Below are positions 1 through 9,317 of a stretch of DNA of 64,000 bases, piece after piece; within the stretch, counting starts at the first letter, position 1; each line of letters starts with the position of its first letter. Source of the stretch: Afipia sp. (GTDB lineage: Bacteria > Pseudomonadota > Alphaproteobacteria > Rhizobiales > Xanthobacteraceae); NCBI GenBank assembly GCA_017308595.1, contig JAFKER010000006.1:467385-531384 (forward strand), in the 5' to 3' direction. The position numbers and the translations under genes are program-made. A model generated the notes under the pieces. That model saw nothing but the letters and a program-made list of their open reading frames with translations. It ran no database searches and was not told the origin of the DNA.

Positions 1-1
1 C

Positions 2-160
2 GAAGTGCCGGAATATTCGGTGCTGGTACCCGGCACCCTGCCCGGCAAGCCGCTGAAGAACGGCCAGCCCGGCCCGAACACCGCCTGCGCCGTGATCGTC
101 AAGCGCGTCGACGAGCGTACCCGTTCCAAGACCAGCATCAACGAACTGCTGCGGGATTAA
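2..160 (+). CDS. dapD: 2,3,4,5-tetrahydropyridine-2,6-dicarboxylate N-succinyltransferase, C-terminal end (partial)
   Basis: Only the last 52 codons are in the window, cut by its left edge. The peptide reads through [13 protein letters not shown] and [17 protein letters not shown] and ends ELLRD, which matches the C-terminal end of DapD, the left-handed beta-helix enzyme that succinylates tetrahydrodipicolinate in the succinylase branch of lysine and meso-diaminopimelate synthesis. Six bases separate its stop from dapE, the enzyme acting two steps later, so the two are probably co-transcribed. The frame is certain; the identity rests on the short tail and on the neighbour. Confidence 0.85.
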   Translation, partial: EVPEYSVLVPGTLPGKPLKNGQPGPNTACAVIVKRVDERTRSKTSINELLRD

Positions 161-166
161 TCGCGC

Positions 167-1321
167 GTGGCTGACGCCCTCTCCATCGCCCGTGATCTCT
201 TGCGTTGCCCTTCGGTGACGCCGGCGGATGCGGGCGCGCTCGGCGTGCTGGAGAAACTGCTCGGCGATGCCGGGTTCGAGATACATCGCGTCACCTTCTC
301 GGAGCCCGGTGCGGCGGACATCGACAATCTCTACGCGCGGATTGGCACGCAAGCGCCGCATATCACCTTCGCGGGCCACACCGACGTGGTCCCCGCAGGC
401 GACGAGACCAAATGGACGCACGGCGCGTTCGCCGGAGACGTCAAGGACGGCATGTTGTACGGGCGCGGCGCGGTCGACATGAAGGGCGGCATCGCCTGCT
501 CGGTGGCTGCGGTCCTTGACCATCTTGCGGCGAACGGTGGCAAGCCGAAAGGCTCGATCTCGTTCCTCATTACAGGTGACGAGGAAGACATCGCCGTGAA
601 CGGCACCATCAAGCTGCTGCAATGGGCGGCGGCACGTGGCGAGAAGTTCGACCACTGTGTGCTCGGCGAGCCGAGCAACGTCAATGAGATCGGCGACACC
701 ATCAAGGCGGGACGGCGCGGTTCGCAAAGCGGCACCATCATTGTCGACGGCGTACAGGGTCATGTCGCCTATCCACACCGCGCCTCCAATCCTGTGCCGG
801 ACATCGCGGCGATCATCGCGTCCGTGAGCGGCGATCCGCTCGACAACGGCACCGAACACTTCCAGCCGTCGAATCTTGAATTCACCTCGGTCGATGTCGG
901 CAACCCCGCCTGGAACGTGATTCCGGCGCAGGCGCGGGCACGTTTCAATATCCGCTACAATGACCGCCACACGCGGGAATCGTTGCGCGCACTGATCGAG
1001 GAGCGCGTCACCAAGGCCAGCGGCAACCGCATCAAGGCGCATGTGATCTGGGAGCCCTCGAACTCCGATGCGTTCCTGACCCAGCCCGGACCGTTCACGG
1101 AACTCGTATCCGCGGCCGTTGAAGATGTCACAGGCCGCAGGCCCGAACTCAACACTGGCGGCGGCACGTCGGACGCGCGGTTCATTACGCACTATTGTCC
1201 CGTGCTGGAGTTCGGCCTTGTCGGCCAGACCATGCACCAGATCGACGAACGCACGCCGGTGGCCGACCTCGAAAAGCTGACGAAAATCTATCGCGGCGTG
1301 CTGGATCGCTATTTCGCATGA
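167..1321 (+). CDS. dapE: Succinyl-diaminopimelate desuccinylase
   Basis: This 384-residue cytoplasmic M20-family metallohydrolase removes succinate from N-succinyl-LL-diaminopimelate to give LL-DAP for lysine and peptidoglycan. The di-zinc site is visible: GHTDVVPAG (His71, Asp73), [10 protein letters not shown] (Asp104), TGDEEDIA (Glu138 and Glu139), and a late His in [18 protein letters not shown] near the C-terminus is typical of DapE. The start is GTG at 167, only 6 bases after the dapD stop; no better start lies upstream. Length is normal for the family (about 375-385 aa). The stop overlaps the ATG of the next gene in an ATGA, so translation of the two is probably coupled. Confidence 0.95.
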   Translation: MADALSIARDLLRCPSVTPADAGALGVLEKLLGDAGFEIHRVTFSEPGAADIDNLYARIGTQAPHITFAGHTDVVPAGDETKWTHGAFAGDVKDGMLYGRGAVDMKGGIACSVAAVLDHLAANGGKPKGSISFLITGDEEDIAVNGTIKLLQWAAARGEKFDHCVLGEPSNVNEIGDTIKAGRRGSQSGTIIVDGVQGHVAYPHRASNPVPDIAAIIASVSGDPLDNGTEHFQPSNLEFTSVDVGNPAWNVIPAQARARFNIRYNDRHTRESLRALIEERVTKASGNRIKAHVIWEPSNSDAFLTQPGPFTELVSAAVEDVTGRRPELNTGGGTSDARFITHYCPVLEFGLVGQTMHQIDERTPVADLEKLTKIYRGVLDRYFA

Positions 1322-1893
1322 GCAGCGCGAACACAAGCGGTCCCATTGTCGTTCTCACTGCCATCGACAACGAGCTAAAGAAGGAGCGCGCGCCCAAAGG
1401 CGTCGAGGTGATCTATACCGGCGTCGGCAAGGTCAACGCTGCGCACGTTGCAGCCCTCACGGTGCTGGCCCTGCAACCGAAACTGATCATCAACTACGGC
1501 ACCGCGGGCAAGATCGCGCACATACATAATGGCCTCGTGGAAGTCGCCCACACCGTTCAACGCGATATGGCGGCGATGCCGCTGGCGCCGCGCGGACGCA
1601 CGCCGTTCGCACCGGAGATGGATCGCATCTCGTCGGGATTCGACGGCGTGGTCTGCGGCACTGGCGACAGCTTCGTCACCGCCATCGACCCGTGGCTGGT
1701 CGAGAACAACATCGACATTGTCGACATGGAATTGTTCGCCATCGCCCATGTCAGCCAACGCCATGCAATCCCGTGGCGCGCGTTCAAGTTCATCACCGAC
1801 GCCGCAGACGAGAATGCCGCGGATCACTGGAACGATAACGTCGCCAATGGCGAGGATTTGTTCTGGGATGTGATGAAGAATATCGTGCGGTAA
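1318..1893 (+). CDS. Nucleosidase (MTA/SAH nucleosidase-like phosphorylase superfamily)
   Basis: This 191-residue protein belongs to the PNP/UDP family of nucleoside phosphorylases and nucleosidases. The visible signatures are the N-terminal [12 protein letters not shown], the GVGKVNAA loop, [10 protein letters not shown], the [11 protein letters not shown] ribose-binding segment (equivalent to VEMEA in E. coli Pfs) and [15 protein letters not shown] with the catalytic Asp. It probably hydrolyses 5'-methylthioadenosine, S-adenosylhomocysteine or a related nucleoside; the exact substrate cannot be read from sequence. It is shorter than E. coli Pfs (232 aa). The ATG at 1318 overlaps the dapE stop, placing it in the dapD-dapE operon, an unusual partner for a purine salvage enzyme. 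Confidence 0.85.
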   Translation: MSSANTSGPIVVLTAIDNELKKERAPKGVEVIYTGVGKVNAAHVAALTVLALQPKLIINYGTAGKIAHIHNGLVEVAHTVQRDMAAMPLAPRGRTPFAPEMDRISSGFDGVVCGTGDSFVTAIDPWLVENNIDIVDMELFAIAHVSQRHAIPWRAFKFITDAADENAADHWNDNVANGEDLFWDVMKNIVR

Positions 1894-1905
1894 TTGCTAT
1901 ATCGC

Positions 1906-2029
1906 CGTCATTGCCAGCGAAGCGAAGCAATCCACCTTATCCGGCGTTCTGATTTCAAAAATAGATTGCTTCGTCGCCATAACGCGTCGAAGACGCGCGT
2001 AAATGCGCTAATGGCTCCTCGCAATGACG
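1906..2029. repeat. Dispersed palindromic repeat, family 1, copy 1
   Basis: The element begins CGTCATTGCCAGCGAAG and ends CTCCTCGCAATGACG, so its ends are inverted copies of each other. Inside, GAAGCAATCCA is mirrored by GATTGCTTCGTCG. Single strands would fold into a long hairpin. It fills the gap between the convergent nucleosidase and truA genes. Related copies lie at 8799, 39571 and 42959. Confidence 0.8.
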
Positions 2030-2033
2030 CCTC

Positions 2034-2771
2034 TCAGTACTCCACCCGCACCAGATAGAGCCCGTCCGGCGGCGCGACCGGGCCGCAGGCCGTGCGGTCA
2101 CGCGCCTCAAGTGCGTTGCGCAGATCCTGTGTTGTCCAGCGTCCATGACCGACCCAAACCAGAGAGCCGACCATCGAACGCACCTGGCTGTGCAGAAATG
2201 AGCGCGCGGCGGTCGTGATATTCACCTCATCGCCGTCGCGCATGACATCGATTGTATCGAGTGTCTTTTCCGGGGACTTGGCCTGACACTCGGTGTCGCG
2301 GAAGGTCGTGAAATCATGCTTGCCGAGCAGCACCTGTGCTGCGTCATGCATGGCCTTGGCATCGAGCGGACGCGGCACGCGCCATGCCTGCCCGGCTTTC
2401 AGCGCAAGATTTGCCCGGTGATTGACGATGCGGTAAATGTAATGCCGCTTGGTCGCCGAGAACCGCGCATCGAAAGTGTCGGGCACGATCTCCGCGGACA
2501 GAACCCCGATGGGATGCGGCCGCAAATGCGCGTTGAGCGCGTCGCGCACGCGATCCGCCCTGTAGTCTTTGGTCAGATCGATATGAGCCACCTGTCCGAG
2601 CGCATGCACGCCGGCATCGGTGCGCCCCGCACCATTCACCCGCACGCTCTGGCCGGTCATCGCCTTCACGGCGTCTTCCAGCGCGCCTTGCACGGACGGA
2701 CCCTTGTCCTGATATTGCCAGCCCCAGAACGGCGCGCCGTCATACTCGATAAGGAGCTTGTAGCGGGGCAT
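2034..2771 (-). CDS. truA: tRNA pseudouridine(38-40) synthase
   Basis: This 245-residue enzyme converts uridines 38-40 of the tRNA anticodon arm to pseudouridine. It starts [12 protein letters not shown], typical of TruA, and carries the catalytic GRTDAGVHA motif with Asp52. Other family segments include [13 protein letters not shown] and [11 protein letters not shown]. It is the last gene of the minus-strand def-fmt-truA operon and its start codon overlaps the fmt stop by one base (TGATG). A palindromic repeat directly follows it. All three genes serve the translation machinery, an arrangement common in Hyphomicrobiales. Confidence 0.97.
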   Translation of the reverse strand: MPRYKLLIEYDGAPFWGWQYQDKGPSVQGALEDAVKAMTGQSVRVNGAGRTDAGVHALGQVAHIDLTKDYRADRVRDALNAHLRPHPIGVLSAEIVPDTFDARFSATKRHYIYRIVNHRANLALKAGQAWRVPRPLDAKAMHDAAQVLLGKHDFTTFRDTECQAKSPEKTLDTIDVMRDGDEVNITTAARSFLHSQVRSMVGSLVWVGHGRWTTQDLRNALEARDRTACGPVAPPDGLYLVRVEY

Positions 2772-3703
2772 CAGCTTGCACGCGCCGGCGGCTTGAGCGG
2801 CGTGCCGTTGAGAAATGCTTCCGCTTTCATCGGCGGCTTTCCCGCACGCTGCAATTCCAGAATGCGGATCGCGCCGTCACCGCAGGCGATGGTGAGGTGA
2901 TCGTCCAGCACATCGCCCGGCGCGCCGGAGCCTTTGGCAAATTCACAGCGCAGCACTTTGATGCGCACCGGCTCACCATCAATCGCGACCTCGAACCACG
3001 CACCAGGAAACGGCGACAGGCCATGAATATGCCGCAGCACATCGCGCGCGGATTTTGTCCAGTCGATCCGCGCCTCAAGCTTGTCGATCTTCGCCGCGTA
3101 AGTGACGCCCTGTTCGCTCTGCTTGGTAACCTGCAGGCCACCGCGCGAAAGCCCACCCATCGCACGCACCATCAGGTCTGCGCCCAGCGGCGCCAGCGCA
3201 TCGTGCAGATCTTGCGCGGTCATGGCGTCGGTGATCGGCAGGCGCTCGGCCATCGCCACGTCGCCAGTATCGAGCCCGGCATCCATCTTCATCACCATGA
3301 CACCGCTTTCCGCATCGCCGGTCATGATAGCGCGCTGAATCGGTGCGGCCCCGCGCCAGCGCGGAAGCAACGATCCATGCAGATTGAAGCAGCCGAGCGG
3401 CACGGCATCGAGGATGTTTTTCGGCAGGATCATGCCGTAGGCCACAACAACTGCGGCGTCCGCGTTATGGGAACGAAACTCTGCTTCGGCTTCCGGCGTC
3501 TTGAGGGTCTTCGGCGTCAATACCGGAATGCCGAGTTGCCGCGCGGCGACATCCACCGGCGTCGCCTGCAGCTTCATGCCCCGTCCGGCGGGTTTCGGCT
3601 CGCGTGTATAGACCGCCACGATCTCGTGGCCGTGATCCGCCAGCGCCAGCAGCGTCGGCACCGCGAAATCGGGCGTGCCCATGAAGATCAGACGAAGCGG
3701 CAT
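2771..3703 (-). CDS. fmt: Methionyl-tRNA formyltransferase
   Basis: The 310-residue product formylates methionine on initiator tRNA using 10-formyl-tetrahydrofolate. The N-terminal domain starts [16 protein letters not shown] and contains the catalytic triad segment [19 protein letters not shown] (Asn107, His109) and LDTGD (Asp145). The C-terminal OB-fold region has [13 protein letters not shown] chose the ATG at 3703; a TTG one codon upstream (3706) is also in frame. It lies 13 bases downstream of def, whose product removes the formyl group added by this enzyme, and overlaps truA by one base. Confidence 0.96.
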   Translation of the reverse strand: MPLRLIFMGTPDFAVPTLLALADHGHEIVAVYTREPKPAGRGMKLQATPVDVAARQLGIPVLTPKTLKTPEAEAEFRSHNADAAVVVAYGMILPKNILDAVPLGCFNLHGSLLPRWRGAAPIQRAIMTGDAESGVMVMKMDAGLDTGDVAMAERLPITDAMTAQDLHDALAPLGADLMVRAMGGLSRGGLQVTKQSEQGVTYAAKIDKLEARIDWTKSARDVLRHIHGLSPFPGAWFEVAIDGEPVRIKVLRCEFAKGSGAPGDVLDDHLTIACGDGAIRILELQRAGKPPMKAEAFLNGTPLKPPARAS

Positions 3704-3716
3704 CAAGGGCCCCGGC

Positions 3717-4235
3717 TTATTTCGCCGCGAGCTTGGCGGCCTTGGTGAACTTCTTCATCACGCGATCGCGCTTGAGCTTGGAGAGATAGTCCACGAACAG
3801 CACGCCGTTGAGATGGTCGATCTCATGCTGGATGCAGGTTGCATAAAGCCCCTCGGCATCCTCCTCGCGCGTTTTCCCCTCGAGGTCCATGAAGCGCACC
3901 CGTACTCGCGCGGGCCGCTCGACCTCCTCATAGTATTCGGGAATCGAAAGACAGCCCTCTTCATAAACCGAGAGTTCGTCGGACGACGCCAGAATCTCCG
4001 GATTGATGAAGACGCGAGGCTCTTTCTCGCCCTCCTTCTTGGAGAGGTCCATGGTGATCAGCCGCAACGGGACGGCAACCTGGATCGCGGCAAGGCCGAT
4101 GCCCGGCGCGTCGTACATGGTCTGAAACATGTCGTCGACCAGCGTCCGGATCTCGGGTGTGATCGTCTCAACGGGCTTGGAGATCAGCCGCAACTGTTTG
4201 TCCGGCAAGATGATGATGTCACGAGGATTGGCCAT
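3717..4235 (-). CDS. def: Peptide deformylase
   Basis: This 172-residue metalloenzyme removes the N-formyl group from nascent proteins. All three family motifs are present: GIGLAAIQ (residues 45-52), EGCLSIP (metal ligand Cys95) and QHEIDHLNG (His137 and His141 as ligands, Glu138 catalytic). I place the start at 4235 because [17 protein letters not shown] matches known PDFs; the open frame runs 12 codons further upstream to 4271 without added homology. It is the first gene of the def-fmt-truA operon and is divergent from rmuC. The 184-bp gap between them holds CtrA-like boxes. Confidence 0.97.
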   Translation of the reverse strand: MANPRDIIILPDKQLRLISKPVETITPEIRTLVDDMFQTMYDAPGIGLAAIQVAVPLRLITMDLSKKEGEKEPRVFINPEILASSDELSVYEEGCLSIPEYYEEVERPARVRVRFMDLEGKTREEDAEGLYATCIQHEIDHLNGVLFVDYLSKLKRDRVMKKFTKAAKLAAK

Positions 4236-4324
4236 GCTGCGCGATGTAATGGGCGCGCCCGCCGTGGTCAAACGTGTTGTCGCGCCAAGGTCTTCGCTAA
4301 GCCTTGGGCCACGGGTTCCGCGCC

Positions 4325-4368
4325 GTTAACCGTCAATTAACCATAGAAATCAGGGATTTATTAACCAT
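4325..4368. promoter_or_regulatory. Cluster of CtrA-type boxes between def and rmuC
   Basis: TTAA at 4326-4329, seven bases, then TTAA at 4337-4340 is an exact match to the full CtrA site TTAA-N7-TTAA. TTAACCAT, the related CtrA motif, occurs at 4337-4344 and again at 4361-4368. The cluster sits about 50-95 bp upstream of the rmuC ATG and about 90 bp upstream of the def start. CtrA binding is inferred from the motif alone. Confidence 0.5.
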
Positions 4369-4419
4369 AAATGTTCCCTGTTCGTTCGCATTGGAGGCCG
4401 AATCGGGTTACAAGGAGCA

Positions 4420-5628
4420 ATGAACGAGATTCTTTTCATAGTCGGCGATGTGCCAATCCGCATGAACGCCGCCCTGATCGCCTTCGGCGTACTGGCACTG
4501 ATTCTGCTGCTGACCATCGCCATCGTCATCGCGCGCTCCGGACGCAAGGGCGCGGAAGCCGCCATGGCGCAAGCCGTGCGCGCCGACGAGCTTGAAGAAC
4601 GGCTCGCCGAGGTGCTGCAGGCACAGGCAGTCGCCGCAGGCCGCGTCGCGGAAATGGGACAGGCACTGGTCGGGCGCCAGGCCGAGATGTCGCGCGCCGT
4701 CAACGAGCGGCTGGATTCAGTGACCCACAAGGTCGGCCAGTCGATGGAGCAGACCACGCGCAACACGATGGACAGCTTGCGTGTGCTGCACGAACGCCTC
4801 GGTATCATCGACAATGCGCACAAGAATCTCACCGACCTGACCTCGCAGGTAACGACGCTGCGCGATGTGCTCGCCAACAAGCAGTCGCGCGGCGCGTTCG
4901 GCCAGGCGCGCATGGAAGCCATCGTGCAGGACGGCATGCCGAAGGATTCCTATGCTTTCCAGCATACCCTGTCGAACAGGACGCGCCCGGACTGTGTGAT
5001 TTTCCTGCCCGACCAGCGCCCGCTATGCGTCGATGCGAAATTCCCGCTGGAAGCATTTACCGCGCTTCGTGATGCGCGCAGCGATGAGGAGAAGAAAGCC
5101 GCGACGCAGCGGTTGCGTCAGGACGTGATGAAGCATGTCACCGACATCGCCGACAAATACCTGATTCCCGGCGAAACGCAGGACACGGCCTTGATGTTCG
5201 TGCCGTCCGAGTCGGTTTATGCAGAGATTCACGATGGTTTTGACGACGTGATCCAGAAGGCCTATCGCGCGCGGATCGTGCTGGTGTCGCCATCGCTGCT
5301 GATGCTGGCGATCCAGGTGATGCAACAAATCATGAAAGACGCGCGGATGCGCGACGCTGCCGACCTGATCCGCACAGAAGTCATGCATATGTCGGATGAT
5401 CTCGGCCGATTGCGTGAACGCGTGCTCAAGCTGCAGAAGGATTTCGGCAGCGTGAACGAGGACGTGCGCCAGATCCTGATCTCGGCGGACAAGATCGAGA
5501 AGCGCGCAGGCCGCATTGAAGAACTGGACTTCAGCAAGGACAACGAGCCTGCCGAGACAACACGCGTGGTTTCTTCCAGCGACCTGTTTCCGCCCCATCC
5601 CCTGCGCAAGCTGCAGGCGGGGGAGTAA
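4420..5628 (+). CDS. rmuC: DNA recombination protein RmuC
   Basis: This 402-residue protein has one N-terminal membrane-spanning segment (about residues 18-39), then a region rich in Ala, Glu, Gln and Arg predicted to form a coiled coil (about 45-150), then the RmuC nuclease-like domain with PDCVIFLPDQRPLCVDAKFP. RmuC limits inversions at short repeats in E. coli; its fold is related to restriction-endonuclease-like nucleases, but its reaction is poorly known. AAGGAG lies 3 bases before the ATG, a strong ribosome site with short spacing. The upstream gap carries CtrA-like boxes, so cell-cycle control is possible. Confidence 0.93.
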   Translation: MNEILFIVGDVPIRMNAALIAFGVLALILLLTIAIVIARSGRKGAEAAMAQAVRADELEERLAEVLQAQAVAAGRVAEMGQALVGRQAEMSRAVNERLDSVTHKVGQSMEQTTRNTMDSLRVLHERLGIIDNAHKNLTDLTSQVTTLRDVLANKQSRGAFGQARMEAIVQDGMPKDSYAFQHTLSNRTRPDCVIFLPDQRPLCVDAKFPLEAFTALRDARSDEEKKAATQRLRQDVMKHVTDIADKYLIPGETQDTALMFVPSESVYAEIHDGFDDVIQKAYRARIVLVSPSLLMLAIQVMQQIMKDARMRDAADLIRTEVMHMSDDLGRLRERVLKLQKDFGSVNEDVRQILISADKIEKRAGRIEELDFSKDNEPAETTRVVSSSDLFPPHPLRKLQAGE

Positions 5629-5692
5629 TTCCGCCGTGTTTGTTGCATATTCGTGGCAGGGGAAATCTGCCCGAATCTGCTAACACGCCTGT

Positions 5693-7069
5693 ATGACAGC
5701 ACCCGATAACGCCGCAACATCCCCTGCTCCCCGCGCCTCATCGCGATCGACCTGGCGCGAGGCCTTCGCGGTCTATCTGCAAAAGCGCGTGCTGATCGTG
5801 CTGTTCCTCGGCTTCTCGTCAGGGCTGCCGCTGGCGCTGTCCGGCTCGACGCTGCTGGTTTGGATGCGCGAGTCCGGCGTCGATCTCGGCACCATCGGCC
5901 TGTTCGCTCTGGTCGGCACGCCCTACACGCTGAAATTTCTCTGGGCGCCGCTGGTCGATGCCTTGCATGTCCCGGTACTTACAAAACTGTTGGGGCGGCG
6001 GCGCGGCTGGCTGGTGTTTGCACAACTGCTGTTGATTGCCGCAATCCTGCTGCTCGCCCTTACCGATCCGGCGAAATCGCCGTTCTACGTCGCCCTCGGT
6101 GCACTGCTGGTCGCAGCGGCATCGTCCACGCAGGACATCGTGGTCGATGCCTTCCGCGTCGAAAGCCTGCCCGAGAGCGAACAGGCCGCAGGCATGGCGT
6201 CCTATGTCGCAGCCTATCGCGTCGGCATGCTGATCTCGACCGCAGGCGCGCTGTTTCTGGTCAGCGGTTTCGAAACCACGGGCCTGACCAAAGCCATCGC
6301 ATGGATGTGGGGCTATGTCGCCATGGCGGCGATGGTGCTGATCGGCATGATCGCGGCGCTCGTCGCCACCGAGCCCGAACAATCGCGCCGAGCCGAAGAA
6401 GCCACCTCCGGCGAGAGAGCGATCTCCCGCGTGATCCAGGCGGCTGTCGGCGCCTTCACCGAATTCCTCACCCGCAAGGACGTCTGGGCGGTGCTCGCCT
6501 TCGTGATCCTCTACAAATTCACGGACTCATTCTCCGGCACCATGACCGCGCCGTTCGTGATCGACCTCGGCTTCACCCGCAACGACTACGCCGCCATCGT
6601 CAAGGGCGTCGGCCTCGCAGCTACACTGATCGGCGGCTTTGCAGGTGGATTTCTGGCGCGCGCGTGGTCACTGGAAGCATGCCTTTGGACCGGCGGCGTG
6701 CTGCAGGCGATTTCAAATCTTGCCTTCGCGTGGCTGGCCTTTGTCGGTCACAATCAATGGGCGCTGGCGCTCGCCATCACGGTGGAGAATTTCACCGGCG
6801 CGATCGGCACCGTGATTTTCGTCGCTTACCTCTCATCTCTCTGCCAGAGCCCGCTGCATACCGCGACACAGTACGCGCTGCTCACGGCCTTTGCAGCCAT
6901 CGGCAGAACCTATCTTTCAGCCGGCGCGGGCTATGTCGCGCAGGCCACCGGCTGGCCGATGTTCTTCGTGCTGAGCGTGCTTGTCGCGATCCCGAGCCTG
7001 ATCCTGCTGGCGTGGCTGCAGCGGCGGGGACATTTCAAAGCGCTCAGACGGCGCGAAGCCGAGGCGTAA
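5693..7069 (+). CDS. ampG: AmpG family muropeptide permease
   Basis: This 458-residue major facilitator protein has about 12 hydrophobic segments. Typical AmpG stretches are FLGFSSGLPLALSGSTL, FALVGTPYTLKFLWAPLVD, RRRGWLVFAQL and SSTQDIVVDAFRVE. AmpG imports anhydromuropeptides (GlcNAc-anhydroMurNAc peptides) across the inner membrane for cell wall recycling and, in species with AmpR, for beta-lactamase induction. No AmpC or AmpR is nearby. It follows rmuC on the same strand with a 64-bp gap and is convergent with the SGNH hydrolase only 4 bases away. Confidence 0.9.
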   Translation: MTAPDNAATSPAPRASSRSTWREAFAVYLQKRVLIVLFLGFSSGLPLALSGSTLLVWMRESGVDLGTIGLFALVGTPYTLKFLWAPLVDALHVPVLTKLLGRRRGWLVFAQLLLIAAILLLALTDPAKSPFYVALGALLVAAASSTQDIVVDAFRVESLPESEQAAGMASYVAAYRVGMLISTAGALFLVSGFETTGLTKAIAWMWGYVAMAAMVLIGMIAALVATEPEQSRRAEEATSGERAISRVIQAAVGAFTEFLTRKDVWAVLAFVILYKFTDSFSGTMTAPFVIDLGFTRNDYAAIVKGVGLAATLIGGFAGGFLARAWSLEACLWTGGVLQAISNLAFAWLAFVGHNQWALALAITVENFTGAIGTVIFVAYLSSLCQSPLHTATQYALLTAFAAIGRTYLSAGAGYVAQATGWPMFFVLSVLVAIPSLILLAWLQRRGHFKALRRREAEA

Positions 7070-7073
7070 TCGG

Positions 7074-7643
7074 TTACGCCGCTTTCTTCTTCGCAGCCTT
7101 CGACACCAGCGATGCAATCGGCCCGATGGTCTTTCCGACCATCTTTCTATAGCCCGCCGCGTTGAAATGCTTGTCGCCGCCGCCAACGATGAGTGCAGGA
7201 TTTTGATGATCCGCCACGTTGTAGACCGGTGGACGGATCACATAACTCTCGATGCCCTTCGCCCGCAGGCGACTAACAATGCCCGCGACGTTGGCCTGAA
7301 CCTCCGCCATGCTGACGCCGCGGCGGATATCGTTGATGCCGATCCAGATCACCGCCACCCGCGTGCCGGATGGAACAGCCGAGTCCAACCGCCCCGCAAG
7401 ACCTGCGCTGGTGTCGCCGTTGATGCCGCCATTGCTTACGCTGACATTCAGGCCTCGGGCATTCAGCGCGGCCTGAAGCTGGCTCGGATAATTCTCCGAA
7501 GTCGAGATGCCCTTGCCGTAAACGTTGCTATCGCCGATCACCGCGACCTGAACCTGTGCGAAAGCGGAATGAATCGGCGCCGAAGATAGAAAAAACAGAG
7601 CCGCAAAAGCGAAGGAAGTAAACAGATTTTTCTGCAATGACAT
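7074..7643 (-). CDS. Secreted SGNH/GDSL hydrolase
   Basis: The 189-residue product has an N-terminal signal peptide ending near HSAFA, followed by an SGNH esterase domain: block I GDSNVYG (Ser39), GINGD (block II), GINDIRRG (block III) and the block V Asp/His in GDKHFNAAGY. It is probably periplasmic and could be a TesA-like esterase or lysophospholipase; the substrate is not predictable. I chose ATG 7643, which has GGAGCGGGTC directly before it; a TTG 12 bases upstream would add only four residues. It is convergent with ampG and shares no evident operon. Confidence 0.85.
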   Translation of the reverse strand: MSLQKNLFTSFAFAALFFLSSAPIHSAFAQVQVAVIGDSNVYGKGISTSENYPSQLQAALNARGLNVSVSNGGINGDTSAGLAGRLDSAVPSGTRVAVIWIGINDIRRGVSMAEVQANVAGIVSRLRAKGIESYVIRPPVYNVADHQNPALIVGGGDKHFNAAGYRKMVGKTIGPIASLVSKAAKKKAA

Positions 7644-7710
7644 GACCCGCTCCAAAACTGCTGTCTAAAACAATCAGACTAGGGCGGGTATCCAAACACC
7701 GTCAAGTATT

Positions 7711-8121
7711 TCAGTGCTTGGTGACAACGCTCCACTTGGTGACGATCGCATCGCTGAGTTGTCCCGCCACCTGCGCGCAGGACAGCTCATTGGCCTTCAG
7801 CGCGATGCTCTTGCCGATATACGGCTTGAGGGCAGCAACCTCGGCATCGCCGTTGGTGACGATCTGGAACGTCTCGGGTCCGGTTTCCAGATTGCACATG
7901 CCTGACGGCGCAGGAAGCCGACGCGGTTCGCTGGTGAGTTGGTAGGTAATGACGCGTTTCCTCTTCGGGCCGGAACGCATCGCGGTCAGTTCGCCCGAAA
8001 GCACCTCACCCATCTTCAGCGGCTTTGCCTTCTGCTGCGCAAGAGCATCGGACGAGATCAGCACGGAGAGACATCCGGCAGCAAGCACTGCGGAGACATT
8101 CGCGAACAGACGGAGAAACAT
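7711..8121 (-). CDS. Secreted hypothetical protein
   Basis: The 136-residue product has a clear signal peptide (hydrophobic residues about 7-22, cleavage near DALAQQ). The mature part is about 105 residues with two Cys (in SGMCNLE and LSCAQVA) that could form one disulfide in the periplasm. I do not recognise a domain. A basic stretch (SGPKRKRVITYQL) leads into a probable beta-rich segment. It lies 35 bp downstream of recR on the same strand, but the secreted product suggests chance proximity rather than a shared job. Confidence 0.7.
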   Translation of the reverse strand: MFLRLFANVSAVLAAGCLSVLISSDALAQQKAKPLKMGEVLSGELTAMRSGPKRKRVITYQLTSEPRRLPAPSGMCNLETGPETFQIVTNGDAEVAALKPYIGKSIALKANELSCAQVAGQLSDAIVTKWSVVTKH

Positions 8122-8156
8122 CAGACTTCCATTTCGTGAATTCAGCTAAGCGTCAA

Positions 8157-8762
8157 TCAGAACAATGTGCGCTGCCGCATGGCGGCGGACAAGGTTCCTT
8201 CGTCGAGATAATCAAGCTCGCCGCCGACCGGCACACCATGCGCCAGCCGTGTGATCTTGACATTAGCATCCTGCAACAGGTCGGTAATGTAGTGTGCGGT
8301 GGTCTGACCATCCACAGTTGCGTTGAGTGCAAGAATGATTTCGGTGACGCGGGGATCAAGCGCCCGCTGCACCAACGCATCGATAGTCAGGTCCTGCGGA
8401 CCAACACCATCGAGCGGCGACAACGTGGCACCGAGAACGTGATAGAAACCATTCGTAGCATGAGCGCGTTCAAGCGCCCACAAATCGGCGACATCCGCCA
8501 CCACCACGATGATCGAGGGATCGCGCCGCGTGTCAGTGCAGACGGTGCAGGGGTTCTGCGTATCGATGTTACCGCAGGTATGACAAACCTGAATTTTTTC
8601 AATCGCCACCTGCAGCGCCGCAGACAGCGGCGTCATCAATGCCTCACGCTTCTTGATCAGATGCAGCGCGGCGCGCCGGGCCGAACGCGGGCCAAGCCCA
8701 GGCAACCGCGCCAGCAGCTGAATCAAGCGCTCGATCTCTGGACCTGCAACAGAAGCGACCAT
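8157..8762 (-). CDS. recR: Recombination mediator RecR
   Basis: The 201-residue protein has the RecR architecture: N-terminal helix-hairpin-helix region ([19 protein letters not shown]), a zinc finger (CHTC and, nine residues on, CTVC) and a Toprim domain ([15 protein letters not shown] and the [20 protein letters not shown] segment). RecR works with RecO and RecF to load RecA on single-stranded gaps. It is the last gene of the conserved ffs-dnaX-ybaB-recR block on the minus strand. Here a palindromic repeat of about 108 bp separates it from ybaB, which may alter operon transcription. Confidence 0.97.
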   Translation of the reverse strand: MVASVAGPEIERLIQLLARLPGLGPRSARRAALHLIKKREALMTPLSAALQVAIEKIQVCHTCGNIDTQNPCTVCTDTRRDPSIIVVVADVADLWALERAHATNGFYHVLGATLSPLDGVGPQDLTIDALVQRALDPRVTEIILALNATVDGQTTAHYITDLLQDANVKITRLAHGVPVGGELDYLDEGTLSAAMRQRTLF

Positions 8763-8798
8763 TCGAGAAAACTCTTAGAATCCAGCAATCTTTACATC

Positions 8799-8906
8799 GT
8801 CATTGCGAGCCAACGACCGGCTTCGCAGACTTGATGATAAACTCCGCGACGCAATACAGGGCGATAGAGCTGGATTGCTTCGTCGCCATCGCTCCCCGCC
8901 ATGACA
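8799..8906. repeat. Dispersed palindromic repeat, family 1, copy 2
   Basis: It starts CGTCATTGCGAGC and contains TGGATTGCTTCGTCGCCATC near its right end, like copy 1. The right end is more diverged (CCGCCATGAC). It lies inside the dnaX-ybaB-recR run, between recR and ybaB, where it could form a hairpin in the polycistronic message. Confidence 0.7.
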
Positions 8907-8921
8907 ATTGTCGATCAAGAA

Positions 8922-9242
8922 CTAGCCGAGCCCCAGTCCCGGAGGCAGGCCGAGTCCGCCGGTCAGAGCCTGCATCTTTTCCTGCATGGCCGCTTCGGCC
9001 TTGCGGCGCGCATCGCCATGAGCCGTCACCAGCAAATCCTCGAGAATTTCATGCTCGTCAGCCTTCATCAGCGATGGGTCGATCTTCACGGCCTTGACCT
9101 CACCCTTTGCGGTCATGCGCACGCTCACAAGGCCGCCCCCGGACAGGCCTTCAACCTCGACGGTATCGAGTTCATCCTGCAGTGCCTTCATCTTCGACTG
9201 AAGTTGCGCCGCCTGTTTCATCATGCCGAGGAAATCAGCCAT
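8922..9242 (-). CDS. ybaB: YbaB/EbfC family nucleoid-associated protein
   Basis: The 106-residue protein starts [19 protein letters not shown] and ends with a Gly/Leu/Pro-rich tail, both characteristic of YbaB/EbfC proteins. These small dimers bind DNA without strong sequence specificity and are linked to nucleoid organisation and recombination repair. Its place between dnaX and recR is the standard context in very diverse bacteria. The start ATG at 9242 is supported by length and by the conserved N-terminus. Confidence 0.96.
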   Translation of the reverse strand: MADFLGMMKQAAQLQSKMKALQDELDTVEVEGLSGGGLVSVRMTAKGEVKAVKIDPSLMKADEHEILEDLLVTAHGDARRKAEAAMQEKMQALTGGLGLPPGLGLG

Positions 9243-9280
9243 GAACGGATCCTTTATCGTTGACGTCCGGACCCGATTTG

Positions 9281-9316
9281 GTCCGGCAACCGGTTCTCGT
9301 GTTTCGGAATTATGGT
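9281..9316. repeat. Degenerate copy of the family 3 palindrome
   Basis: The segment reads GTCCGGCAACCGGTTCTCG and then TGTTTCGGAATTATGG, which resembles the better copy at 27236-27280 (ATCCGAAAACCGGTTTCCAC, TTTTCGGAATCATG). Roughly 70% of positions agree by eye. It lies between dnaX and ybaB. Assignment as a decayed copy is tentative. Confidence 0.4.
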
Positions 9317-9317
9317 C

